Assembly: GCF_904846695.1 (NCBI RefSeq)
Contig: NZ_CAJHBR010000025.1
Span: forward strand, 1 to 35,688
From: Psychrobacter urativorans
Lineage (GTDB): Bacteria > Pseudomonadota > Gammaproteobacteria > Pseudomonadales > Moraxellaceae
Reading direction: 5' to 3'
Length of the DNA: 35,688 nucleotides
Position 1 is the first letter of the stretch, and each line of letters begins with the position of its first letter. A program made the translations under genes and the position numbers. Below the pieces are notes generated by a model that worked only from the letters and a program-made list of their open reading frames with translations, ran no database searches and was not told the origin of the DNA. Positions 16,912 to 25,135 of the stretch are shown here, one piece after another.

Positions 16912-17919
16912 ATGATAAACCATTTAATCACACAAAAAAACTGGCAAACGCAATTATCCGATGCTATTACCTCAGTGGATGAGTTGTTAAGTATTCTGCA
17001 GCTACAATCAGTGCGATCACAAGTCTATATTCCTAAATATTTTGAGCTGCGCGTACCCCGTGCTTTTGTAGCAAAAATGGTGGTTGGCGATGCAAATGAT
17101 CCGCTACTAAAGCAAGTATTGCCCGATAAGCAAGAGCAAGAAGTAGTGATTGGGTACGTCGCTGATCCTCTAGGAGAAAACAGCCAAAATCCTACTAAAG
17201 GCTTACTGCATAAATATCAGTCGCGAGTGCTACTAACTATTACTGGTGCTTGCGCTATTCACTGTCGTTACTGTTTCCGACAGCATTTTGACTACAGCGC
17301 CAATATGCCAACGGCTGATGCACAAGCTGATATCATAGCCTATATTACTGCTAATCCGCAGATTAACGAGGTTATCTTAAGTGGTGGTGATCCATTAAGT
17401 GTTTCTAATCGACGCCTATTTGCTTGGTTAGATATCTTAGAGGGTATAGCTCAGCTGACTACTATTCGATTACATACTCGTTTACCGATAGTCATTCCTG
17501 CGCGCTTGGATAATGATCTGTTAGATAGGTTATCGCAGAGCCGCTGCGCCATCGTCATGGTGATTCATTGTAATCATGCTAATGAGATCGATACGCTAAC
17601 AGCAGAAGCTCTACAGCGAGCATGGAGCGCTGGTATTACTATGCTTAATCAGGCGGTATTACTCAAAGGTATTAATGACAGCACAGCTACGCAAGTAGCT
17701 CTTAGTGAACGCTTATTTGGCGCAGGAGTGTTGCCCTACTATCTACATGTATTGGATAAGGTAAGTGGTGCCGCCCACTTTGATCATGACGAGCAAGTGG
17801 CTATAGAGCTGTACTGGTCTTTATTAACGGTGTTACCTGGCTATTTAGTGCCCAAATTAGTAAGAGAACTGACCAATAGACCTTTTAAGGTGCCAGTTGA
17901 CATTTACAAACACCGCTAA
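16912..17919 (+). CDS. epmB: EF-P (R)-beta-lysine pathway lysine 2,3-aminomutase (EpmB)
   Basis: The 335-residue radical SAM enzyme isomerises L-alpha-lysine to (R)-beta-lysine, which EpmA attaches to EF-P. The iron-sulfur ligands C114, C118 and C121 lie in 'CAIHCRYCFRQHF', followed by 'VILSGGDPLSV' and 'IRLHTRLPIVIPAR'. 'YYLHVLDKVSGAAHF' near 285 carries the PLP lysine region. It lacks the C-terminal extension of catabolic lysine 2,3-aminomutases, and its length matches E. coli EpmB (342). It is divergent from efp across a 261-bp spacer. The ATG has only a weak AGG upstream. Confidence 0.95.
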   Translation: MINHLITQKNWQTQLSDAITSVDELLSILQLQSVRSQVYIPKYFELRVPRAFVAKMVVGDANDPLLKQVLPDKQEQEVVIGYVADPLGENSQNPTKGLLHKYQSRVLLTITGACAIHCRYCFRQHFDYSANMPTADAQADIIAYITANPQINEVILSGGDPLSVSNRRLFAWLDILEGIAQLTTIRLHTRLPIVIPARLDNDLLDRLSQSRCAIVMVIHCNHANEIDTLTAEALQRAWSAGITMLNQAVLLKGINDSTATQVALSERLFGAGVLPYYLHVLDKVSGAAHFDHDEQVAIELYWSLLTVLPGYLVPKLVRELTNRPFKVPVDIYKHR

Positions 17920-18042
17920 ATATCACACTATAATTAGCAAGGTATCTACTGTTGCAAGTGCTGTTATTTCTACTGTTATAGTGTTAAATATAAGATATTT
18001 TAGGCTGAAATAATAGGGTTCTAAGATTTATAGTAGGGGCTA

Positions 18043-18076
18043 AATGACTGTGATATACAGCATTTTCACAGTCATT
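18043..18076. repeat. Perfect 11-bp inverted repeat (hairpin)
   Basis: AATGACTGTGA (18043-18053) and TCACAGTCATT (18066-18076) are exact complements around a 12-base loop. No T tract follows directly, so it may be a factor-binding palindrome, a stable RNA hairpin at the 3' end of the epmB transcript, or a weak terminator. Confidence 0.65.
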
Positions 18077-18228
18077 ACTTACTGCTTTTGCTGGCTTGTT
18101 TAGATAAGTTAGATAGCAATAAAGCAGCTTATTATTAATCTTATTATCGATATGGAAGTCGATATCGATCTAGGGGTCTAGTTAGACGGGCGCTATCGAC
18201 TGTATTTAGCAGCTCTTGTGACAGTCTT

Positions 18229-18427
18229 ATGGAGATTTTACAACATCTAATTATTCAATTACCTCAACCTATAACGGTTGATCAAGACTCAAATTAGCCA
18301 CTGCTAAAATGGTCAGCGAATTTATCGAACCAGACCGACCTAGACTGAAGCTGAGCCAGTCAAGCAATTAGAAAAAGCCTTGATTGAGCTTGCTATAACT
18401 AATTTAGACCATCAGTTATGTCGATAA
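18229..18427 (+). pseudogene. Possible decayed gene with frameshifts
   Basis: ATG 18229 opens 22 codons (MEILQHLIIQLPQPITVD...). Nearby frames then continue with coding-like text: 'AKMVSEFIEPDRP' in one and 'TEAEPVKQLEKALIELAITN' in another, ending in TAA at 18425-18427. No single frame is long. The run of plausible helical protein text across shifting frames suggests a gene that has lost its frame. The family is not recognised. Confidence 0.25.
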
Positions 18428-18508
18428 CTTCTTAGGATAGTCGCCAAGGGGTTAGAGCACTTAATTACCTCCTCGCATAAGCATTATATCTATGCTGCAT
18501 AGCTGCCT

Positions 18509-18517
18509 CGCCCTAAT
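18509..18517 (+). repeat. Recurrent intergenic element, core copy 4
   Basis: CGCCCTAATA occurs here in a spacer, but the preceding bases (CTGCCT) do not match the TTCAA-type flank of copies 1-3, so this may be a partial or chance copy. Confidence 0.3.
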
Positions 18518-18767
18518 ACTCAGCCAGTAAACAACATTTAACTGACATCTAAATAATGACTATTGCAGTAGACACTTTATATACTGCAGATATTTTAAAT
18601 AGTACCCATCTATCATCATATTTTTGAATGTTAAAAGTGCTAAATGTAGCGCTCAATGACTCAATAAAAACCACTAACAATAATGTTTGATGATAGCAAA
18701 TAATAAAGTTGATGCCGTTGACAGAATTGATTGCTGTTTATAGCTTACTGTAATAATCAAAAGGCTT

Positions 18768-20855
18768 ATGATGCAAAAGGATACTACTTTAAATTTGCTA
18801 GTGATAGACGACGACCAATTGTATGCTGAGCGCTTAGTTAAGTTATTGTCTGCCTATTATACTGACATCAACTTAGGGTTTTTAGATGCTAAACAAGAGC
18901 TACTAAAATCATTGCGCCAACAGTGGGATGTGCTGATATTTGGCAAAGCTTACGATTTAGTATTCACGGATGTAGTCGATATTGTGCAAAAGAAGAATAT
19001 TGATTTGCCACTACTTTGTCTAATGAGTGATGACACTGCCAATACCAGTCGTAATGAAGAAGGGCTGCCAGCGGTGCTCGATAGCACTATGATCAAGGCG
19101 CTAGTAGCAGATAAAGAGTCCGCAATTATTATCGCCATTCGGCTGCAACATGATCATTTGATGACTCGTCGACAGCTCAACAAACTCAACAATTTACTTG
19201 CCCAAGCAGAACAGCGCGCTAACATTTTGATTAAAAACTCTAAAAGTGCAGTGGCTTATATCGATCAAGGCGTTCATATCTTTGCCAATGATCCTTATTT
19301 GCAATTATTCGGTTTTGAGTCAGTTGAAGAGATAATTGGTATTCCAGTTATTGATCTGATCGCTAATGGTGATAACGTACAAGCGTTTAAACAGTTTTTA
19401 CGTCAGTTTGACAGAGGTGATCGCGAGCAAGTCGAGTTTACATTTAAAAGTCGACGTGCTGATGGTAGCCATTTTCAGGCCCAATTGCAGCTGGCAATGG
19501 CCAGTTTAGATGCTGAGCCAAGGACTCAAATTATCATTCAACAAAATAACAGTAGTAGTGCTGAAATTACTAAACATTTAGCAGAAGCACAGCGTCATGA
19601 TAGTTTGACAGGTCTTAGCAATCGTCTGGCTTTTGAAGAGCATTTTGACATCTTATACAAGCGAGTATTAGCAGGCAAAGTTAACGCAGGATTGTTTTTT
19701 ATTGGACTCGATAATATTGGCAAAATAAGCTTAAGTTTAGGGCTACAAGGGATAGATATCACTATCCAAAAAGTAGCAGACAAGCTAAATGAGCTAGTAA
19801 CAGACAGTTATATCAGTCGTTTCAACGATACTTCATTTGCTATATTAGTAGAGAAGGTCACTACTCAACAATTACAGGCCTTGGCGGAACGTATCCGTCT
19901 GCATATCAGTGAGATGCTGATTGAAGTAGGCCAACGTACTACTAATACTACTGCTAGTATTGCTGTCGTGGCTATTGAAAAAAACGCTCCCAAACCGCAA
20001 TTGCTCCTTGAGCGTGCGCTTGAAACCATCAATCATATTAGAACCGAATCTAGCACTCAAGATAATGCTTATCATCTCTATGATCCGATGGAACATGCTG
20101 ATAGTGATGATAGTGCATTGGCTGAGACCTTGATGAACGCCCTGACTCAGGATCGTTTTGAGTTAATGTTTCAGCCTATTTATGACATTAATGACGACCG
20201 TAGCAATTTCTTTGAAGTATATCTACGTTTGCCATTGGCTGATGCGCAAAACACTATCTTGCTGCCTGATGACTTTATGACGGTAGCCAAAAAGCATAAT
20301 CTACGTGAGAAGATAGACCGCTGGGTGCTAATAAATGCTTGTAAACAGCTTAATGAAGTGCGTAAAACACATCCTCAATTACGTATATTAGTGTCCTTAA
20401 CCAGCGCCTCGTTAGTTGATAAAAATCTAATCAAGGGTACCAGTCAACTTATAAAAGCAATCGGCGGTGCATTAGGAGCGTTAACTATACAGTTCGATGA
20501 ACGCGATGTAGCTAATCATTTGACTGTAGCAAAAACGCAATTTGCCGCTTTGAATCAAATCAGCTGCCAAGTGGCTATTCAGCACTTTGGTATCTCTGCT
20601 AAAGCACTCGAAATTTCTCAACTAGTAAAACCCAATTTAGTACGCTTAGCAAAGAGCTATGTAGATGGTATCGATACTAGTGATAACCTACAGACAGTTA
20701 AGTCTCTCATTTCTCAGGCTAATAACTTCAATGCCGATGTACTAATGCCTTATATTGAAGATGCCGCTACGATGTCGATAGCTTGGAGTGTGGGCGCACG
20801 CTATCTACAAGGCTACTATTTAGAAGAGGCAAGTAACACTATTAATGCAATGTAG
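18768..20855 (+). CDS. fimX: FimX-like REC-PAS-GGDEF-EAL protein (type IV pilus / c-di-GMP effector)
   Basis: The 695-residue protein has the domain order and length of Pseudomonas FimX (691), a c-di-GMP-binding regulator of type IV pilus assembly and twitching. The REC domain (about 1-130) begins 'LLVIDDDQ', but its third strand reads 'WDVLIFGK', without the phospho-acceptor Asp. A PAS domain spans about 150-270. The GGDEF domain is degenerate ('RFNDTSF', 351-357), and the EAL motif is EVY at 483-485 ('FFEVYLRLPL'). Both catalytic signatures are therefore lost, as in FimX, which senses c-di-GMP and does not make or degrade it. The C-terminal 'ARYLQGYYLEEAS' keeps the EAL-fold end. No pilus gene is adjacent. 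The orthology is inferred from architecture. Confidence 0.82.
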   Translation: MMQKDTTLNLLVIDDDQLYAERLVKLLSAYYTDINLGFLDAKQELLKSLRQQWDVLIFGKAYDLVFTDVVDIVQKKNIDLPLLCLMSDDTANTSRNEEGLPAVLDSTMIKALVADKESAIIIAIRLQHDHLMTRRQLNKLNNLLAQAEQRANILIKNSKSAVAYIDQGVHIFANDPYLQLFGFESVEEIIGIPVIDLIANGDNVQAFKQFLRQFDRGDREQVEFTFKSRRADGSHFQAQLQLAMASLDAEPRTQIIIQQNNSSSAEITKHLAEAQRHDSLTGLSNRLAFEEHFDILYKRVLAGKVNAGLFFIGLDNIGKISLSLGLQGIDITIQKVADKLNELVTDSYISRFNDTSFAILVEKVTTQQLQALAERIRLHISEMLIEVGQRTTNTTASIAVVAIEKNAPKPQLLLERALETINHIRTESSTQDNAYHLYDPMEHADSDDSALAETLMNALTQDRFELMFQPIYDINDDRSNFFEVYLRLPLADAQNTILLPDDFMTVAKKHNLREKIDRWVLINACKQLNEVRKTHPQLRILVSLTSASLVDKNLIKGTSQLIKAIGGALGALTIQFDERDVANHLTVAKTQFAALNQISCQVAIQHFGISAKALEISQLVKPNLVRLAKSYVDGIDTSDNLQTVKSLISQANNFNADVLMPYIEDAATMSIAWSVGARYLQGYYLEEASNTINAM

Positions 20856-21097
20856 CATATCAGCAACTGCCCATAGCTAGTAAGTTGTAGATGAGCTTAA
20901 GCTAATCGATTAAATAGGGTGGTTTAGATCCTAGTGTTTATAGCTATTATGTTAGCTATAACGCTAAATATATTGTATCAACTGACTACTATGAAATACT
21001 GCCATCCAATAGCATGATTAAACTATACTGTTGAACCATATCGTCAAATAACTAAGTAGAAATCACCATTAACTCTATAATTAAACGCAGTCTTGCA

Positions 21098-21667
21098 ATG
21101 GATATAAGGGTATTAAGTCCTATCATTGTCGCTATGATGTTACTCAGTGGCTGTGAAAAAACACCGCCTGATTATCGTCCACAACTTAACTTGCCTGTTT
21201 ATACTCAAGGTGATGCTGATAATGGGGCTCTTATTTTTGAAGAAGCCTGTGGTCAATGCCATCAACTTACCCCTGGTCTTAATAAGAAAGGCCCACAATT
21301 AATGAATATCTATGGTGCCTCAGCTGCACAATTGACTGATTATGAGTATAGTAAAGGCTTAGCAGCATCCGGTTGGATATGGGATGCAAAAACTCTTGAC
21401 CCTTATATTGCAGATGCTGAAAAAGTCGTCTCAGATTCAAAAATGTTAGCTGATCCTGTACCGGATGCTAGCGAACGTGCTGATATTATTGCCTATTTAT
21501 CTACCCTTAGTGCACCTGTTCCAGCTCTTGATGCCGACGGCTTTCCAATAGCTGATGCTGCTGCACAAAAAGTCACTAATAGCGATAAAAAGATTAGGCC
21601 TTTACGTGACGAATCTATTGAGATACCAGCAGGTAATGATAATAAGCCAGCAGCAGATTTTCAATAG
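21098..21667 (+). CDS. Lipoprotein c-type cytochrome
   Basis: The 189-residue protein has a lipoprotein signal ('VAMMLLSGC', lipid Cys19) and one class I cytochrome c domain (about 40-140). Haem is attached at C51/C54 with H55 ('CGQCHQLTPG'), and M116 in 'SDSKMLADPVPD' is the likely sixth ligand. 'ERADIIAYLSTLSAP' is the usual C-terminal helix. It resembles cytochrome c550/c552-type electron carriers anchored to a membrane facing the periplasm. The C-terminal 45 residues are polar and acidic and lie outside the domain. It stands alone, so the partner oxidase or dehydrogenase is unknown. The stop lies within a 14-bp tandem duplication. Confidence 0.88.
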   Translation: MDIRVLSPIIVAMMLLSGCEKTPPDYRPQLNLPVYTQGDADNGALIFEEACGQCHQLTPGLNKKGPQLMNIYGASAAQLTDYEYSKGLAASGWIWDAKTLDPYIADAEKVVSDSKMLADPVPDASERADIIAYLSTLSAPVPALDADGFPIADAAAQKVTNSDKKIRPLRDESIEIPAGNDNKPAADFQ

Positions 21668-21684
21668 CAAACTTTCAATAGCAA
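21659..21684. repeat. Tandem duplication over the cytochrome stop codon
   Basis: TTTCAATAGCAA occurs at 21659-21670 and again at 21673-21684 (14-bp period). The first copy contains the TAG stop (21665-21667). Confidence 0.8.
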
Positions 21685-22312
21685 CTGTTGGCTACAGCGC
21701 CAGTCATCAATAACTAGCGCAACTATTGACTCCGCTCACTCAAAGGATTCTTGACAAGCCACAAGTCACTAAGCTGGTATTGAACTATATCCTAGCTGGC
21801 GGGCCTATTCTTACTTAACTATTTAGTACTAGGCTTATGCTTGTCTTTAATCAATGCTTGTCTTTAATCAATGCTTGTCTTTAATGAATGGTTGGCTGAT
21901 TAGTTTTTATAGGGATTTTGCTTATCTCTCGGCACTACAACTGTAACTGCTTGAGGTAACGGTAGCATAGACTGGCGAACAGCAGCATAACAAAGCTATC
22001 AATACTGATGTTAGGACAGCTGCTAATACTGATAAGAGTCACAAAATCGCTTAACGCCAACTAGTAATACCCTCCTTACACCATGATCAAACCATTGGTT
22101 TATCTATTATGACTAGCGTTCGCGATAAGTTACAATCACTTCATCTACCGATCAAAATGGTCTATCCTCTAAGTCTGATACGTGCTTAGTCATATCTCTA
22201 CTTTGCAGCTAATGTTTGGATATATTTTGAAACCCTTAACTCAAAACGATATCTTAAATCTATTCCTATTAAAAATTATCATTATTCACTGTTATAACCA
22301 CTAGGATGACTT
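21668..22312. other. Spacer with tandem repeats and short decayed frames
   Basis: No intact gene is seen. Besides the 3 x 17 bp repeat (21837-21887) there is a 26-codon frame at 22109-22189 (MTSVRDKLQSLHLPIKMVY...), coding-like but without a ribosome binding site, possibly the start of a dead gene. The last 60 bases before the next ATG are AT-rich and hold its promoter. Confidence 0.5.
21837..21887. repeat. Tandem repeat 3 x 17 bp
   Basis: ATGCTTGTCTTTAATCA occurs at 21837-21853 and 21854-21870, and with one change (TGA for TCA at the end) at 21871-21887. Confidence 0.92.
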
Positions 22313-23308
22313 ATGAGCTACGAACATATTGCCCGCCAGTCTTTAGGGTTTTTCCCCACACCTTTGATCGAGCTAAGTAAGTTAAGTGCTCGCTTGGACG
22401 GCCCTAAAATCTATATGAAGCGCGATGATAATACGGGACTGGCACTAGGGGGCAATAAAACTAGAAAGCTGGAATTTATTCTTGGTGAGGCTCTTGCTCA
22501 AGGTGCGGACACTATCATCACTGCTGGAGCTGCGCAGTCTAATCACTGTCGTCAGACGGCTGCAGCAGCGGCAAGCTTAGGGCTTGAGTGTCATCTAGTA
22601 TTAGGCGGAGAAGAGCCTAAGCACCCACAAGGCAATCTGCTACTGGATAAAATATTTGGCTGTCATATCCATTGGTCAGGTAACCACTGCAAAGGGGAGG
22701 ATATTCCTAACCTTGTGCAGCAATTAATACAGCAAGGCCGAAAACCGTACGTTGCTCCTTATGGTGGTTCAAACGAGCTAGGTGCCTTAGGGTTTGTAGA
22801 AGCCTTTAGAGAGTTAGAGGCACAATGTCAAAATATAGATTTATCATTTACTCACATTATCTTTGCTTCAAGTTCAGGTGGAACGCAAGCTGGCTTAATG
22901 CTGGGCAGTAAAATATTTAACTCAGCCTGTCAAATAGTGGGCATAAATATCGACAAAGGAGAAACCGACAAAGTACCTTTTGACCAGTATATCGTAGCTC
23001 TTGCTAACCGTACTGCCGAACTGATAGATGCCGATTATAAGTTCTCAGCTTCTGACTTAATACTGAACTCTGATTATGTCGGTGAAGGCTATGGGGTAGT
23101 AGGAGCAGTAGAAAATGAAGCCATCGCCATTACTGCCCAGACGGAAGGCATACTATTAGATCCAGTTTATACTGGTAGAGCTATGGGTGGCTTATTGGAT
23201 ATGATCCGTACAGGCAAGCTTAAAAAGAACGACAAAGTATTGTTTTGGCATACTGGCGGTGCTCCAGCGCTGTTTGCTTATAGTAATGATCTAGAGGTGT
23301 CTAAATAG
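22313..23308 (+). CDS. PLP-dependent D-cysteine desulfhydrase / ACC deaminase family enzyme
   Basis: The 331-residue fold-type II PLP enzyme carries 'IYMKRDDNTGLALGGNKTRK', with K49 as the PLP lysine, 'GAAQSNHCRQTAAAAA' (S76-N77-H78) contacting the substrate carboxylate, and 'SSGGTQAG' as the phosphate-binding loop. The family includes D-cysteine desulfhydrase (DcyD, releasing H2S, pyruvate and ammonia), ACC deaminase and L-cysteate sulfo-lyase. These cannot be told apart by eye; D-cysteine desulfhydrase is the commonest bacterial function. AGGATG upstream of ATG 22313 supports the start. The 645-bp spacer upstream and lack of partners suggest a single-gene unit. A cystine-transport operon, often beside dcyD in enterics, is absent. 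Confidence 0.85.
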   Translation: MSYEHIARQSLGFFPTPLIELSKLSARLDGPKIYMKRDDNTGLALGGNKTRKLEFILGEALAQGADTIITAGAAQSNHCRQTAAAAASLGLECHLVLGGEEPKHPQGNLLLDKIFGCHIHWSGNHCKGEDIPNLVQQLIQQGRKPYVAPYGGSNELGALGFVEAFRELEAQCQNIDLSFTHIIFASSSGGTQAGLMLGSKIFNSACQIVGINIDKGETDKVPFDQYIVALANRTAELIDADYKFSASDLILNSDYVGEGYGVVGAVENEAIAITAQTEGILLDPVYTGRAMGGLLDMIRTGKLKKNDKVLFWHTGGAPALFAYSNDLEVSK

Positions 23309-23431
23309 CGTCAACGGCCTATATGTATGGGTGTTAATCCCCAATATAGTGCTCAAATGCTGCTTTTATCTCAATGAGTACTAATTGATAGTCGCTTATA
23401 CCCATTGGTATGGTTAAGCCTGTGAATAAGG

Positions 23432-23674
23432 TTATTCTTGCTTTCTTTGATCTATTTTTTGTTGATTGCGATTTTTAATTTCATTGATAGCCGCACTAAG
23501 TTGCTCATTAGTTTGATCTACTTCCAACTTCATGGCGCTATGCTGCTTATTAGTTTTTACTACAGCATTCGATGAGGGGACATCCATAGCAAGTAGACCT
23601 GCCTCATTTTTCAGCGCCAACAAATACTCGTCATCTACCACAACGTTAGCATCGACTGGTATAACCTCTACCAT
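23432..23674 (-). CDS. Hypothetical protein, probable truncated lipoprotein
   Basis: The 80-residue frame starts at ATG 23674. It has an acidic-hydrophobic part ('VIPVDANVVVDDEYLLAL') and a C-terminal helix rich in Q, N, K and E ('AAINEIKNRNQQKIDQRKQE'). No ribosome binding site precedes the ATG. The same frame is open further upstream to a TAG and reads 'NACKITSHYDISSTYLDMVE', which looks like the mature start of a lipoprotein just after its lipidated Cys. No signal peptide or start codon remains in that frame. It is therefore either a gene broken by a frameshift in its signal sequence or a shorter real protein. I do not recognise the family. Confidence 0.4.
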   Translation of the reverse strand: MVEVIPVDANVVVDDEYLLALKNEAGLLAMDVPSSNAVVKTNKQHSAMKLEVDQTNEQLSAAINEIKNRNQQKIDQRKQE

Positions 23675-24013
23675 GTCAAGGTAGGTAGACGAAATATCAT
23701 AATGTGATGTTATCTTACATGCATTGATATTATTGGCCTATAGCAATTATATAGTTAAAAAATCATAAAGTAAATTAGAATAATATAAAATTTAACACGT
23801 ATCTCGGCACTATAATTTTATAGTCTTTTTACCTTCACTCTAGCGTTTTTTATTCCAAAATCATTGCGTTCTCTGTCCAAAACACCTTTCCTCAATTCTA
23901 TTTTTCAAACTAGTTTGTTCTTACTTTAATTAGTATGCATTGTTTTTATCATTTATTATCTGCATAATATAAGGAGATTAATGATTTAATCTCTGCACAT
24001 ATCTGAGGAAAAT
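23675..24013. other. AT-rich spacer upstream of the Fic gene
   Basis: It holds the upstream in-frame extension of the truncated lipoprotein-like ORF (minus strand, to about 23740) and, towards 24000, a good ribosome binding site (GAGGA) for the Fic gene. No other feature is seen. Confidence 0.5.
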
Positions 24014-25135
24014 ATGAGGCATATTACCTATATTCATGAACATCCAGACTGGACTGAGTGGCAATGGTCGGACAAAAAACTATTACCATTGGTTAGTCGC
24101 GTGCGGATATTACAAGGCCGTTTGCTTGGTAAACTGCTAACACTAGGGTTCGAACTTAATGTTGAGGCACAATTAGATGCGGTGACTTTAGAGATTGTTA
24201 AAACTTCAGAGATTGAGGGTGAGTCACTAAATAATGAACAAGTGCGCTCCTCAGTTGCGCGGCATTTAGGGTTAGATAACGCAAGTATGCCAACGACTAC
24301 TCGTGAGATCGACGCAGTGGTAGAAATGATGCTAAGTGCCACCTATCATTATCAACAGCCCCTATTGCTGGACGATTTACTTGGATGGCATCGAGCATTA
24401 TTTCCAGATGGGTATAGTGGGCTTTATCGCATTCAAGCAGGCAGTATTCGTGATGATAGTAAAGGGCCAATGCAAGTAGTATCTGGCGGGTATGGTCGTG
24501 AACAGGTTCATTTTGTTGCGCCTAGTGCCGATAGGCTATCAGATGAGTTAGAAAAATTTCTATCGTGGTTTAACATTTCACCAAATGAGCAAGATAATAT
24601 AGATTTGGTCATAAAAGCAGGTATTGCCCATTTATGGTTTGTGACTTTGCATCCGTTTGATGATGGCAATGGACGATTGACTCGTGCCATTACGGAGAGG
24701 ATGTTGGCGAAAAGCGATGATAGCGCTCAACGTTTTTATAGTATGTCAGCACAGATTCTTAAACAGCGTAATGACTACTACAAAATACTGGAGCGCACGC
24801 AAAAAGGTGATAGAGATATCACGGATTGGCTAGTTTGGTTTTTACAAACACTGGAACAAGCTCTGATTGCTGCTCAAACGACCACGGATAAAATCATCAA
24901 TAAAGCGAGTTTTTGGCAGACCCATCGACAGCATGCTTTGAACACTAGGCAGGTAACGATGTTGAATACTTTACTGACTGATTTTTATGGCAAGCTGACT
25001 ACTAAAAAATGGGCAGTTATGACTAAGTGTTCTATAGACACGGCACTACGAGATATTAATGATTTGATAGAGAAGAGGATGATACAAAAATCTGAATCTT
25101 CAGGGCGTAGTACAAATTATGAGTTGGCCTTGTGA
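24014..25135 (+). CDS. Fic family AMP-transferase-like protein, class II (N-terminal inhibitory helix)
   Basis: The 373-residue protein has a Fic core with the complete catalytic motif HPFDDGNGR starting at H213, preceded by 'KAGIAHLWFVTLHPF'. An N-terminal helix has the inhibitory motif T64-x-x-x-E68-G69 ('TSEIEGES'), so it belongs to the autoinhibited class II. The first ~90 residues resemble the DUF4172 domain usual in these proteins. The C-terminus (about 300-373) looks like a winged helix ('KWAVMTKCSIDTALRDINDL'), suggesting DNA binding or autoregulation. Fic enzymes transfer AMP or related groups to protein hydroxyls. GAGGA before ATG 24014 supports the start. No antitoxin gene is adjacent, as expected for class II. 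The target is unknown. Confidence 0.92.
   Translation: MRHITYIHEHPDWTEWQWSDKKLLPLVSRVRILQGRLLGKLLTLGFELNVEAQLDAVTLEIVKTSEIEGESLNNEQVRSSVARHLGLDNASMPTTTREIDAVVEMMLSATYHYQQPLLLDDLLGWHRALFPDGYSGLYRIQAGSIRDDSKGPMQVVSGGYGREQVHFVAPSADRLSDELEKFLSWFNISPNEQDNIDLVIKAGIAHLWFVTLHPFDDGNGRLTRAITERMLAKSDDSAQRFYSMSAQILKQRNDYYKILERTQKGDRDITDWLVWFLQTLEQALIAAQTTTDKIINKASFWQTHRQHALNTRQVTMLNTLLTDFYGKLTTKKWAVMTKCSIDTALRDINDLIEKRMIQKSESSGRSTNYELAL

Larger units (their letters stand above)
17920..18767. other. Spacer with hairpin and decayed coding fragments
   Basis: No intact gene is seen. It contains a perfect 11-bp hairpin (18043-18076), a stretch of broken coding-like frames (18229-18427) and one core copy of the recurrent element (18509-18517). 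The last roughly 200 bp are AT-rich and precede the fimX-like gene. ATG 18768 has only a weak ribosome binding site (AAAAGG). Confidence 0.5.

Noticed and set aside
21837..21887. CRISPR-like repeat
   Set aside because: The 17-bp units are directly adjacent without spacers, so this is a simple tandem repeat.
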